From: Jeotgalicoccus meleagridis
GTDB taxonomy: Bacteria > Bacillota > Bacilli > Staphylococcales > Salinicoccaceae
Reading direction: 5' to 3'
DNA: 64,000 nucleotides
Assembly: GCF_903994045.1 (NCBI RefSeq)
Contig: NZ_CAJEWD010000003.1
Span: forward strand, 1 to 64,000
The position numbers and the translations under genes are program-made. Under the pieces are notes generated by a model. That model had not been told where the DNA came from. It ran no database searches and was given only the letters and a program-made list of their open reading frames with translations. Shown here piece by piece: positions 35,113 through 42,826 of the stretch. Within the stretch, counting starts at the first letter, position 1; the number at the start of each line of letters is the position of its first letter.

Positions 35113-36258
35113 ATGGAGAAGAAATATGAAGGGTTATTTCAACCTTTAACGCTTCCAAATAAGGTTACACTGAAGAACCGTTTTGTACTTGCACCAATGA
35201 CACACGTTTCATCACATGATGATGGTACAATCTCTGATGTAGAATTGGAATATATAGAAAAGCGTTCTAAGGATGTAGGCTTATCTATTTCAGCAGCAAG
35301 TCATGTCACACCAATTGGTCAAGCATTTACCGGACAACCCTCTGTCGCATTTGACAGTGATATTGACGGTTTAAAAAAACTTGCACAGTCTATGAAGAAA
35401 AATGGTGCACAAGCACTCGTTCAAATTCATCACGGCGGTGCAAAATCCTTACCTTCATTAACACCTAACGGTGATGTTGTTGCACCAAGTGAAATTCAAA
35501 TGCAAGCCCAGCCTCCACATAATCCTAGCAAGGTAGATGAGGATTATCACGTGAGAGAGATCACTGTTGATGAAATAAATGAAACTATAAAAGCATTCGG
35601 TGAAGCGACACGTTGCGTCATTGAAGCCGGATTTGATGGAATTGAAATTCATGGTGCCAACCACTATCTGATTCATCAATTTGTTTCACCGTATTATAAT
35701 CGTCGTACTGATGAATGGAAATATGATGACTTTAAATTCCCACTTGCTGTAATCGATGAAGTTGTTTCAGTTGCGAAAGAATATGCTAATGAAGACTTCA
35801 TTATCGGCTACCGCTTCTCTCCTGAAGAAGCAGAATCACCAGGTATTTCTATGGAATTAACGAAAGAATTACTAGAAACTTTAGTACAAAAACCTCTGGA
35901 CTATCTTCATGTTTCACTAGGAGATATTCAATCTAAAACACGTGAAGGTAAATACAGTGGAGAAAGTCGTCTTCATCTTGTTCATGAGTGGATTGACAGC
36001 AAACTCCCATTGATTGGAATTGGTTCAATTTATACTGCAGAAGATGCCCTAAGAGGATTCGAAACAGGCGATACAGAACTCATCGCACTTGGTCGCGGCA
36101 TCCTTCTAGACCATGACTTTGTTGGTAAAATTAAAGATGGACGCGCGGATGAAATTACTTCAGAATTTGATCCAGACAGAGCAGACTTACATGAACTACC
36201 AGAAAAACTCTGGCACCAGTTGAACGACGGACACTACGGTGTACCGAGAACTAAATAA
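35113..36258 (+). CDS. NADH:flavin oxidoreductase, old yellow enzyme family
   Basis: A 381-residue FMN-dependent TIM-barrel enzyme. Visible are the N-terminal LKNRFVLAPMTH, the HHGGAK segment (about 102-107), and IEIHGANHYLIHQFVSPYYNRR, whose His and Asn contact the substrate. GIGSIYTAEDAL and ALGRGIL lie near the phosphate site. It probably reduces activated C=C bonds; the physiological substrate is unknown. A strong AGGAGGTC site precedes the ATG. It is monocistronic with its own terminator, at the edge of the accessory region. Confidence 0.9.
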   Translation: MEKKYEGLFQPLTLPNKVTLKNRFVLAPMTHVSSHDDGTISDVELEYIEKRSKDVGLSISAASHVTPIGQAFTGQPSVAFDSDIDGLKKLAQSMKKNGAQALVQIHHGGAKSLPSLTPNGDVVAPSEIQMQAQPPHNPSKVDEDYHVREITVDEINETIKAFGEATRCVIEAGFDGIEIHGANHYLIHQFVSPYYNRRTDEWKYDDFKFPLAVIDEVVSVAKEYANEDFIIGYRFSPEEAESPGISMELTKELLETLVQKPLDYLHVSLGDIQSKTREGKYSGESRLHLVHEWIDSKLPLIGIGSIYTAEDALRGFETGDTELIALGRGILLDHDFVGKIKDGRADEITSEFDPDRADLHELPEKLWHQLNDGHYGVPRTK

Positions 36259-36275
36259 ATATAGTTTTTGAATGG

Positions 36276-36312
36276 CCTAGAAATGTGATTGCCACACATT
36301 TCTAGGTTTTTT
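36276..36312 (+). terminator. Terminator after the old-yellow-enzyme gene
   Basis: A 12-bp stem CCTAGAAATGTG/CACATTTCTAGG (36276-36287 and 36295-36306) followed by TTTTTTC. Confidence 0.9.
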
Positions 36313-36321
36313 CTTTTTGTA

Positions 36322-36460
36322 GTGATAAGTTGCTCTCTTTTCTCTCACTTATCACCATTTCCCCTTATTTTGGTGATAAGTCACTCTTTTTTACTACACT
36401 TATCACCGTTCCTCTTATTTTGGTGATAAGTCACTCTCTTTTACTACACTTATCACCACC
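36322..36460. repeat. Three tandem hairpin repeats of about 50 bp
   Basis: Units start at 36322, 36373 and 36423 with GTGATAAGT and end with ACTTATCACC, so each unit can fold into a hairpin with a 9-bp stem. The second and third units are almost identical over their whole length; the first differs more in the loop. The array fills the space between the terminator at 36312 and the insertion sequence at 36477. Confidence 0.85.
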
Positions 36461-36551
36461 TCATACAATTTTCCTCTGAATCGTCTACACTTGATTGGAC
36501 AACTCCTATGAGGGAGGTTATTGTTAAATCAATGAAAGTAGGCGTTTTTTT

Positions 36552-36833
36552 ATGTCAAGAACGAGAAGAACATTTACCCCTGAATTTAAACTACAGATGG
36601 TCCGATTATTTGAAAATGGTAAATCAAAATCTGAAATTGTACGGGAGTATGATCTCACGGCTTCAGCTTTAGATAAATGGGTTAAAAATCATCAGAACAC
36701 AGGTTCATTTAATCATATTGACAATTTATCTGAAGAAGAGCGCGAACTCAGAAGACTTCGCAAAGACATTCAACAGTTAAAAATGGAAAACGAGATTCTA
36801 AAGCAAGCAGCGCTGATCATGGGACGAAAATAG
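36552..36833 (+). CDS. IS3-family transposase OrfA
   Basis: A 93-residue DNA-binding subunit. An N-terminal helix-turn-helix (TPEFKLQMVRLFENGKSKSE and onwards) is followed by a leucine-zipper coiled coil (about 60-88: ELRRLRKDIQQLKMENEILK). It ends at CGAAAATAG, where a -1 shift on the A run would join it to OrfB, as is common in IS3 elements. Confidence 0.9.
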   Translation: MSRTRRTFTPEFKLQMVRLFENGKSKSEIVREYDLTASALDKWVKNHQNTGSFNHIDNLSEEERELRRLRKDIQQLKMENEILKQAALIMGRK

Positions 36834-37682
36834 AAGTCATTCGTAAGAATGCACACAAATATTCAGTATCAGCAATGTGCAAAGTCCTTCAAATCTCTAG
36901 AAGCACCTATTATTTTGAAATTAATAATCAAAAAACTAACAAGCAGTATGAGCGAGATAACGATATCAATGAAACGATTATTCAGGTATTTAATTCTAAC
37001 CGAAAATGTTTTGGTACCCGAAGAATAAAAAATGCGTTACATAAACTAGGTTTGACAGTCTCGAGAAGACGCATCGGTCGGGTCATGAAACAGAATAATC
37101 TGGTGTCAACCTATACTATCGCAAGCTATAGGCCCTATCCGTCGAAGTCGAACGAGCGTCTGATCACGAATGGTCTAGACCGAGATTTTAACAGAGCACA
37201 ACCAATGGAAGTCATTGTCAGTGATCTAACATATGTAAAAGTAGCAGGAAAATGGCATTACATATGTGTATTTATTGATCTCTTTAATCGAGAAATTGTT
37301 GGGTACAGTGCAGGTTCAAGAAAGAGTGCTGAGCTAGTCTTGTCATCAATCAGCACCATTAAGCATGATTTAAGAGATGTGCAGATGTTTCACACAGACA
37401 GAGGAAAGGAGTTCGATAACCAGCTGATTGATGAAGTTTTAGATGGCTTTGATATTGAAAGATCACTTAGTATGAAAGGCTGTCCTTATGACAACGCTGT
37501 GGCTGAAACCACGTTCAAAGCGATGAAAATTGAATTTATTAACTAATATACTTTTATATCATTAAAACAATTAAACATCGAACTATTCGACTACGTAAAC
37601 TGGTATAACAATATTAGACCCCATGGTGCATTGAATTATCTCACGCCAAAGGAGTATAAAGAAAACTTCTATAAAAACTGTC
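36828..37682 (+). pseudogene. IS3-family transposase OrfB, interrupted by a nonsense codon
   Basis: The frame is -1 relative to OrfA and has no clear start of its own apart from an ATG at 36875. It holds the integrase core with catalytic residues in VSDLTYV, FHTDRGKEF and AVAETTFKAMK. A TAA at 37544-37546 stops it. The same frame then continues for about 45 codons (LKQLNIELFDYVNWYNNIRP, then HGALNYLTPKEY) to a second stop at 37693-37695. That tail is the normal C-terminus, so the stop is probably a mutated Gln codon. Confidence 0.85.
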
Positions 37683-37703
37683 TAATATTCTGTTGACACA
37701 CCA

Positions 37704-38060
37704 TCTGGTGGTTCAGTTAAAAATGCCATACACTTTTTAGAATATTTCATTCCTTATAAAGAAAATATTGTCTACTTTAAAAATCGTCATAATAATTATA
37801 AAATAACTTGTAGTAATAAAATGACTGTATCACCCAAGTGTGTGTATGTCATAATTGACCACCGCACATTAAGCTCAGCAGAATTAATAGCAAAAGCATT
37901 AAAAGTAAAATGTAATGCAAAGATATATGGTAGTAGATCTGGTGGAAAAAATATAGTTACAAATATATTTAAATATAAATCATATTCTATTAAAATGCCT
38001 CAATTTATATATTACTTTAACGATGACGTAGATGCTTCCTCTCGGTTAAGCGCTGATTAA
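37704..38060 (+). pseudogene. S41-family peptidase, C-terminal fragment
   Basis: Reading in frame directly from the IS end gives SGGSVKNAIHFLEYF and, after about 50 residues, HRTLSSAELIAKALK and IYGSRSGGKN. These resemble the nucleophile-Ser helix and following strand of tail-specific (CtpA/TSPc) S41 peptidases. Everything upstream of the SGGS turn, normally several hundred residues, is missing, so the gene was cut by the insertion. The longest ORF with a start codon covers only 37821-38060. An ABC exporter follows 31 bases later. Composition is more AT-rich than the surroundings. Confidence 0.75.
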
Positions 38061-38091
38061 ATTATTAACAACTAAAGGAGATGGTATACAA

Positions 38092-39663
38092 ATGAAAGAT
38101 TTGATACTTAAAAATAAAAAATTTGTTATCATCACCTTTATTCTGACTTTATTTACCGCAATTTTAACTGTTTCTGTACCTATTCTACTATCCAATATTT
38201 TTAATAATAACTACACGATTAACACTCAAAATTTTATACTGATCATTATATTTATGTTTATTACATATGCGATTCAAATTTCAATGGTCATCATACGTGA
38301 AAACTTCGCATTAAAGTTTAATACCGACTACACAAAGGAATTATATTCAAAACTATTTAATATGAAGTACGATTCAATTTTAGAGCAAGGGTCTTCTTAC
38401 TTAATTGATCGTATTGGCCAAACGGTTAATAACTTATACCTATTTTTAATTAACAGTCTTGTTGGCATTATAAGTAATGTCATTATCATCACTGTTTCAC
38501 TTGTACTTATTGGCTTAATTAATGTTTATCTATTTCTAATGTTGCTAGCGCTCGTCCCTATTAATTACTTAGGATATAAATTCATTAATAAAAAGCTTCA
38601 TGAAAAAAGTAAGGTAATGCAAGAAGAGACGTCTTCCGGTTATAAAGAGTTAATCGCTATATTTAAAAATACCGATATGATTAAACAAGAAAGTGACTAT
38701 AACAGAATAGAGTCACTGATTTCTCCTTCAATTAAAAGGATTTACAGTTCAATGGCCAATGTAAATAAATTTGGTCAAAGTACGAGTTTAATCATCAAAC
38801 TAATCAACAGTTTCGTTCAAAACTTAATGTTCTTCGTCTTGGCTTACTTAATATTCATAGGAGAAACACAAGTCGGTAATCTAGTCATTGCAAGTATCGT
38901 GCTTCCGATATTCTTCACTGCACTTCAAGCATTCACCAACGTAAACCTGGAGTATAGAGATTTAATCGTATCTAAAGAATTTGTTGAAGAAAGTATTTTG
39001 AATGAGCAAGAAGAACAAAAAGATGTTATTTTAGAAGATATAGAATCTATACATTTTGGTAAAGTTGACTTCAATATCGCTAAGAAAAGTATCACTCACA
39101 ATATTAATGCCACTTTTAGTCGTGGTGATATTATCTATGTGGATGGCCCTTCAGGATCAGGAAAAAGTAGTTTGATGAAATCACTATTAAAATTCAGAGA
39201 TGCTTCAGGTATTCGTATAAACGAATACAAGTTAGAAGATATTAATATTCAATCTTTAAGAAATCATATATTTTATTTGTCACAAGAAACTTCAATCCTA
39301 CCCTTTACCTTAAAAGAAAATATTGCCTTTGGGTCTGTTGATCCATATTATGACTGGAGTAACCTTCAAAATTCTGAACTAATGGCTTCAATACTAAAAA
39401 ACCACAGTTTAGATGGGAAGTTGTTAGATCAAGGTAGTAACTTATCAGGTGGAGAAAAACAAAGGGTCATGCTAGCGAGGTTATTAATAGAAGACTATGA
39501 TGTCGTGATATTAGATGAAGTAACTAGTAATATCGATAAAAAGTCACAAGATATAATTTTAAATACAGTGTTGGAAAGAATGAAGAACAAGATTGTATTT
39601 ATAATATCACATGATTTAACCGTTAAAGAATTTTGTAATAAAGAAATTAAGATTACTTTGTAA
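38092..39663 (+). CDS. ABC exporter with fused membrane and ATPase domains
   Basis: A 523-residue half-transporter: six membrane helices (residues about 10-290) and a C-terminal ATPase with Walker A GPSGSGKSS, signature LSGGEKQR, Walker B VVILDEV and H-loop IISHD. There is no C39 peptidase domain. This type exports peptides or lipids. AAAGGAG precedes the ATG. It directly follows an S41 peptidase remnant, and the pair suggests an old peptide-processing and export unit (inference). It appears intact but AT-rich, consistent with transfer. Confidence 0.85.
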   Translation: MKDLILKNKKFVIITFILTLFTAILTVSVPILLSNIFNNNYTINTQNFILIIIFMFITYAIQISMVIIRENFALKFNTDYTKELYSKLFNMKYDSILEQGSSYLIDRIGQTVNNLYLFLINSLVGIISNVIIITVSLVLIGLINVYLFLMLLALVPINYLGYKFINKKLHEKSKVMQEETSSGYKELIAIFKNTDMIKQESDYNRIESLISPSIKRIYSSMANVNKFGQSTSLIIKLINSFVQNLMFFVLAYLIFIGETQVGNLVIASIVLPIFFTALQAFTNVNLEYRDLIVSKEFVEESILNEQEEQKDVILEDIESIHFGKVDFNIAKKSITHNINATFSRGDIIYVDGPSGSGKSSLMKSLLKFRDASGIRINEYKLEDINIQSLRNHIFYLSQETSILPFTLKENIAFGSVDPYYDWSNLQNSELMASILKNHSLDGKLLDQGSNLSGGEKQRVMLARLLIEDYDVVILDEVTSNIDKKSQDIILNTVLERMKNKIVFIISHDLTVKEFCNKEIKITL

Positions 39664-39769
39664 TTGGTTAGATTAAAAAGTTTATTCTATAATTTAAAAG
39701 TAATGTCATTCGCTCACTAAACTAACAATGTTAAGGATATCTGTACGTACATAATTTAAGATTAAAATA

Positions 39770-39812
39770 AAGCCTACTCAAATTGTGTATTATTGAGTAG
39801 GCTTCTTTCTAT
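39770..39812 (+). terminator. Terminator after the ABC exporter gene
   Basis: A 12-bp stem AAGCCTACTCAA/TTGAGTAGGCTT (39770-39781 and 39793-39804), then CTTTCT. Confidence 0.8.
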
Positions 39813-39966
39813 TAGGTCTGCCTAATTGACATTAATATTTTTTATTCCAAAATGCCTGATTGTTGGAGTATGAGCTATTTCATAAAATGATTCGAAACAA
39901 AGTGAAAAGTTTCTGCTCATTAATTTTAAAAATTACAGCCTGCAGAACTAGCCTAAGTGTCGTATT

Positions 39967-40118
39967 TCAACTATATTCCCTGAAAAAAATGCAAGAGTCT
40001 TTATATCTTGTATCTGTTTTAATATCAATGCAATCTCTGTTTAATATCTCTAAGTTCTCAAGGACTTTAATAACACTTTCAAATTCTTTATAACTCTTTG
40101 GGTATATGGTTATAAGTA
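39967..40118 (-). pseudogene. C-terminal remnant of an unknown gene, cut by the IS fragment
   Basis: Read on the minus strand from the IS edge, the sequence gives about 50 codons: LITIYPKSYKEFESVIKVLE, then NLEILNRDCIDIKTDTRYKD and a short end, stopping at TGA 39967-39969. The amphipathic and charged pattern looks like real protein, but the upstream part is replaced by IS sequence with a stop. I cannot name the family. Confidence 0.4.
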
Positions 40119-40292
40119 TGAATCGTCTACACTTGATTGGACAACTCCTATGAGGGAGGTTATTGTTAAATCAATGAAAGTAGGCGTTTTTTTATGTCAA
40201 GAACGAGAAGAACATTTACCCCTGAATTTAAACTACAGATGGTCCGATTATTTGAAAATGGTAAATCAAAATCTGAAATTGTACGGGAGTAT
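40119..40292 (+). mobile_element. IS3 left-end fragment, 174 bp
   Basis: Exact copy, in the same orientation, of the first 174 bp of the element at 36477. It includes the left terminal repeat and the first 33 codons of orfA. It breaks off at GTACGGGAGTAT and runs into a Rossmann-fold gene. Confidence 0.92.
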
Positions 40293-41070
40293 AGGTGGTG
40301 CTGTTGCAGAATCACTTAAACATTCAAAGTATGCACTTACAGCTTTAATCCACAAGAATACAAACACTTTTCTGGAAAATAACGCTAATTTAATCAAGGG
40401 TTCACTGACAGATGTCACTCTTCTAGAAGACCATCTACAAAATCACGACTACCTCTTCATTGCTGTTAATGCTGGGAATGATCCCGAAGCAATTAAGCGT
40501 ATTGAAGAAGATGCGGTAATCAACGTACTTAAGATTGCAGAAGATGTTGGCATTAAAAAAGTAGTCTATATTTCTGGTATGTATGCTGAAGAAAGATTTT
40601 CCAATCACCCATCTGAAAGTGCGAAAATTAATGTAGAAAAACATTTAAAAGAAAGTGACCTTCTATACACGATTTTTAAACCAGGGTTTATAGATGTCAC
40701 ACTACAACAATTTGTCCAAGGTAAACAAATCATGTTACTCGGTAGTCAACCTCATCCCATGCACATTGTGAAACTTAGAGAAATGGCCAATGATATAATT
40801 GCTTCTTTTAGCATGCCAGAAACAAAAAATCAAACATATGTTGTAACAGGGAGAGAAGAACCAATACTTCTTAAAGATGCCTTAGAGCAATATGGTAAAA
40901 AGTTTGATCCAGTACTATCTGTTAAAGTTATGCCACTTTGGTTTATGAAAATTTTAAACAAGACGTTTTTAAAAGGTAAACTAACCCGCGCCATAGATAC
41001 GATGAGTTTAATGCAAAAACACGGTGAGATTGGGGATTTAGAAGGTTATCATAAAACATTTAATAAATAA
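40150..41070 (+). pseudogene. NAD(P)H-binding (NmrA/SDR-a-like) gene fused to IS sequence
   Basis: The ORF of 306 codons starts inside the IS fragment (about 47 IS-derived codons). It continues in frame into a Rossmann-type protein: GSIGGAVAESL, FIAVNAGND, KVVYISGMYAEE, KPGFIDV. Family members normally start MxxLVIGATGxxG; here the first strand and the leading GAT are missing, replaced by IS codons ending in Tyr, while GSIGG is kept. The chimera may be transcribed but lacks part of the dinucleotide site, so activity is doubtful. A terminator follows. Confidence 0.75.
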
Positions 41071-41900
41071 GAAATAGACCCAAAAAAGATAATTAACTTC
41101 TTTGGGTCTACTTGTTTTTGTGTATTCTATATTTGTTTTACATGAAGTATATCCACCATCAACATTGAGCACTGTACCTGTTACATATGAAGATAGGTCA
41201 GAAGCCAACCAAGCATTTGCTTGCGCAACTTCATCTGCATCAGCAAATCTATGAAGCATACTTAATTGTTTAGCATACTCATCTGGTTCAAAACCAAATT
41301 GATCCAAGGCACCTCTCAGCATAGGTGTATCAATAGCACCAGGAGCGACTGAGTTAATGCGTATTCCTTTAGGAGAATAGTCCATAGCTGCATTTTTAGT
41401 TAAACCAATAACACCATGTTTGGCTGCTACATACGCAGGGTTTGCAGGCTGAGGTCTAATACCACTTACTGATGAAGTATTAACGATTGATCCCGCAATA
41501 TTATTTTCTTCAAAATATTTCAGCTCATATTTTAAGCATAGTACTACACCACGTAGGTCCACTGACATCAGCTTGTCATAGTAATTCATATCGATTTCAG
41601 AAAGTGGTTTATCATCTGGAGTGATTGCTGCGTTGTTAATAGCAACATCTAATTTTCCATACGTATCTACTGCAAAATCAACCATAGCTTTCACTTCTTC
41701 TTCGTTAGAAACATCTACCTTACAAAATGAAGCTTCCCACCATTTTGTTTAATTTCTTCAACTACCTCATTGCCCGCTTCTTCATTGAAATCAGCAACAA
41801 CAACTTTAGCCCCGATTTTAGCAAATAGTAAGGCTGTCGATTTACCCATACCCATTGCTGCACCTGTAATTATAGAAACTTTGTTTTCTAGTGATAACAT
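41038..41900 (-). pseudogene. SDR-family oxidoreductase, frameshifted
   Basis: Two frames make one SDR. Residues 1-61 (41715-41900) include VSIITGAAMGMGKS. The rest (41038-41694) contains INNAAITPDD, NTSSVSGIRPQ, YVAAKHGVIGL and VNVDGGY-like VLNVDGGY. The break is at about 41730-41740, where GGTGGGAAGC would restore the frame (GGEASFCKVDVSNEE) with one extra G, so a base seems lost from a G run. The C-terminus beyond GGYTSC also runs on through a terminator, suggesting a second change. AAGGAGGAG precedes the ATG. A sequencing error cannot be excluded. Confidence 0.8.
41085..41119. terminator. Terminator between the NAD(P)-binding and SDR genes
   Basis: A 10-bp stem TAGACCCAAA/TTTGGGTCTA (41085-41094 and 41101-41110) followed by CTTGTTTTTG on the + strand. 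On the minus strand it is followed by a T-rich stretch as well. Confidence 0.7.
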
Positions 41901-41971
41901 ATTGAAAATCTCCTCCTTTTCAATCTCATATTAACAAAAGTCAGAACATTATCATATTTTTATGAACCCAT

Positions 41972-42012
41972 AAAAAACAGGAAGGCAACCTCTGTTCAGA
42001 TTCCCTTCCCGT
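41972..42012 (-). terminator. Terminator after the FusB-family gene
   Basis: A 9-bp stem (ACGGGAAGG/CCTTCCTGT on the minus strand, one G-U pair) followed by TTTTTTA, just below the stop codon at 42028. Confidence 0.8.
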
Positions 42013-42027
42013 TATTACCTAACAATA

Positions 42028-42663
42028 TTATTTCAGACTCTCAATGAATGCATAAAAATCATCGATGTTTGTTAGATTACTATTACATATTGCACTATCA
42101 TTACAAATATAATCGCCTTTTTTACTATAAGTTCCGTCATTTCCCGTTTTGGATTTACTTAAAAATAGTGATACGTCCGATTCATGATTACATATTTTAC
42201 AGAATCCTTTTACTTTCTTTCTCGATAAAGTTCCATATGTCCCTTTCAATTCATCATTAGTATCTCTATATATAAAATATTTTCGATCTGTAGCAATATC
42301 ATTCCAAGCTAAAAATACAGTCGATTTTCTATCCACTAAATCAAAATCTGGTGTTTTTAATTTTTTAACTTTCTTAAATAACTTATTAATCTGAACATCA
42401 CTTGGAATTTCAAATCCATCTACATAAGGTTTTAGCTTATTAAAATGAAAGTCCAATTTCTTTCTAGTCAATCTAACATCATCTAGCGCTTCAATAAACA
42501 CCTTAGAATCCAGTTTATGTTGGTCAAGCACGTTCTTAATTTTATTTAATAATAATTCTTTATGAGCCTGGTGTAATTGAACATCATTCGTTTGATACAC
42601 TCTATAGAGTTCACTGGCATCATTTTTTATTTGATTAAATTCATAAACTTTCAATTGTGTCAT
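42028..42663 (-). CDS. FusB/FusC-family EF-G-binding, fusidic-acid-resistance-type protein
   Basis: A 211-residue protein of the FusB family, which binds elongation factor G and frees it from fusidic-acid-stalled ribosomes. The N-terminal helical bundle (1-80) precedes a domain with FLAWNDIATDRKYFIY and DELKGTYG. A four-cysteine zinc finger follows (Cys155, Cys158, Cys187, Cys193) with SKSKTGNDGTYSKKGDYIC. Length is close to FusB (213). AGGAGG precedes the ATG. The leader holds a short peptide and competing hairpins, consistent with inducible expression. Chromosomal position resembles intrinsic FusB-type genes of some staphylococci; activity against the drug is not shown. Confidence 0.9.
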   Translation of the reverse strand: MTQLKVYEFNQIKNDASELYRVYQTNDVQLHQAHKELLLNKIKNVLDQHKLDSKVFIEALDDVRLTRKKLDFHFNKLKPYVDGFEIPSDVQINKLFKKVKKLKTPDFDLVDRKSTVFLAWNDIATDRKYFIYRDTNDELKGTYGTLSRKKVKGFCKICNHESDVSLFLSKSKTGNDGTYSKKGDYICNDSAICNSNLTNIDDFYAFIESLK

Positions 42664-42684
42664 TTCTATTTCCTCCTAATTTTT

Positions 42685-42751
42685 AGAAGTACTCTATGAA
42701 ATGAATCTTATATTTCAATAAAGCACTTCTTATTATAAACGTTCAGTGCTT
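42685..42751 (-). promoter_or_regulatory. Mutually exclusive leader hairpins before the FusB-family gene
   Basis: Read on the minus strand, segment 1 AAGCACT (42745-42751) pairs perfectly with segment 2 AGTGCTT (42721-42727). Segment 2 extended, AGAAGTGCT (42722-42730), pairs with segment 3 AGTACTTCT (42685-42693, one G-U pair). An inner TGAAAT/ATTTCA stem extends that second structure. The two folds exclude each other, as in attenuators. Segment 1 overlaps the leader-peptide codons. No T run follows, so translation rather than termination is the likelier target. Confidence 0.6.
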
Positions 42752-42786
42752 GTTCGTATGATTAATGACATATTGTAATGTCTCAT
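42733..42786 (-). CDS. Leader peptide, 17 residues, before the FusB-family gene
   Basis: ATG at 42784-42786 with AAAGGAG eight bases upstream reads MRHYNMSLIIRTSTERL then TAA. Its last codons overlap hairpin segment 1, so a ribosome stalled here by a drug could change leader folding. This is a typical layout of inducible ribosome-drug resistance genes. Confidence 0.6.
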   Translation of the reverse strand: MRHYNMSLIIRTSTERL

Positions 42787-42811
42787 GTAATTCACTCCTT
42801 TTACACCCTCA

Positions 42812-42820
42812 AGTATACCA
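42812..42820 (-). promoter_or_regulatory. Extended -10 promoter of the FusB-family leader
   Basis: On the minus strand TGGTATACT gives an extended -10 (TG-N-TATACT). No good -35 is seen at 17 bp, which suits an extended -10 promoter. It lies immediately after the stop of the upstream ABC ATPase gene. Confidence 0.5.
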
Positions 42821-42826
42821 GATAAA

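Larger units (their letters stand above)
36477..37703 (+). mobile_element. IS3-family insertion sequence (inactivated)
   Basis: An element of about 1.23 kb with two overlapping transposase frames. The left end starts TGAATCGTCTACACTTGATT and the right end, read inward, starts TGGTGTGTCAACAGAATATT; 16 of the first 28 positions match, including TG and the ATTRGACA block. No clear target duplication is visible. The right end abuts an S41-peptidase fragment. The first 174 bp recur exactly at 40119-40292. Confidence 0.85.
39664..40118. other. Intergenic stretch with terminator and gene remnant
   Basis: About 450 bases after the ABC exporter without an intact gene. It holds a terminator at 39770-39812 and a minus-strand coding remnant (39967-40118), both listed separately. 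A 77-codon + strand ORF here (39860-40093) has no ribosome site and is not credible. Confidence 0.6.

Noticed and set aside
36322-36460. Tandem 50-bp repeats as a CRISPR array
   Set aside because: Units repeat throughout with no unique spacers, and no cas gene is near.
39860-40093. A 77-codon + strand ORF after the ABC exporter
   Set aside because: No ribosome site, and the opposite strand gives a more protein-like remnant in part of the same region.
40119-40292. Second IS3 copy as a complete element
   Set aside because: Only the first 174 bp match; there is no orfB and no right end.
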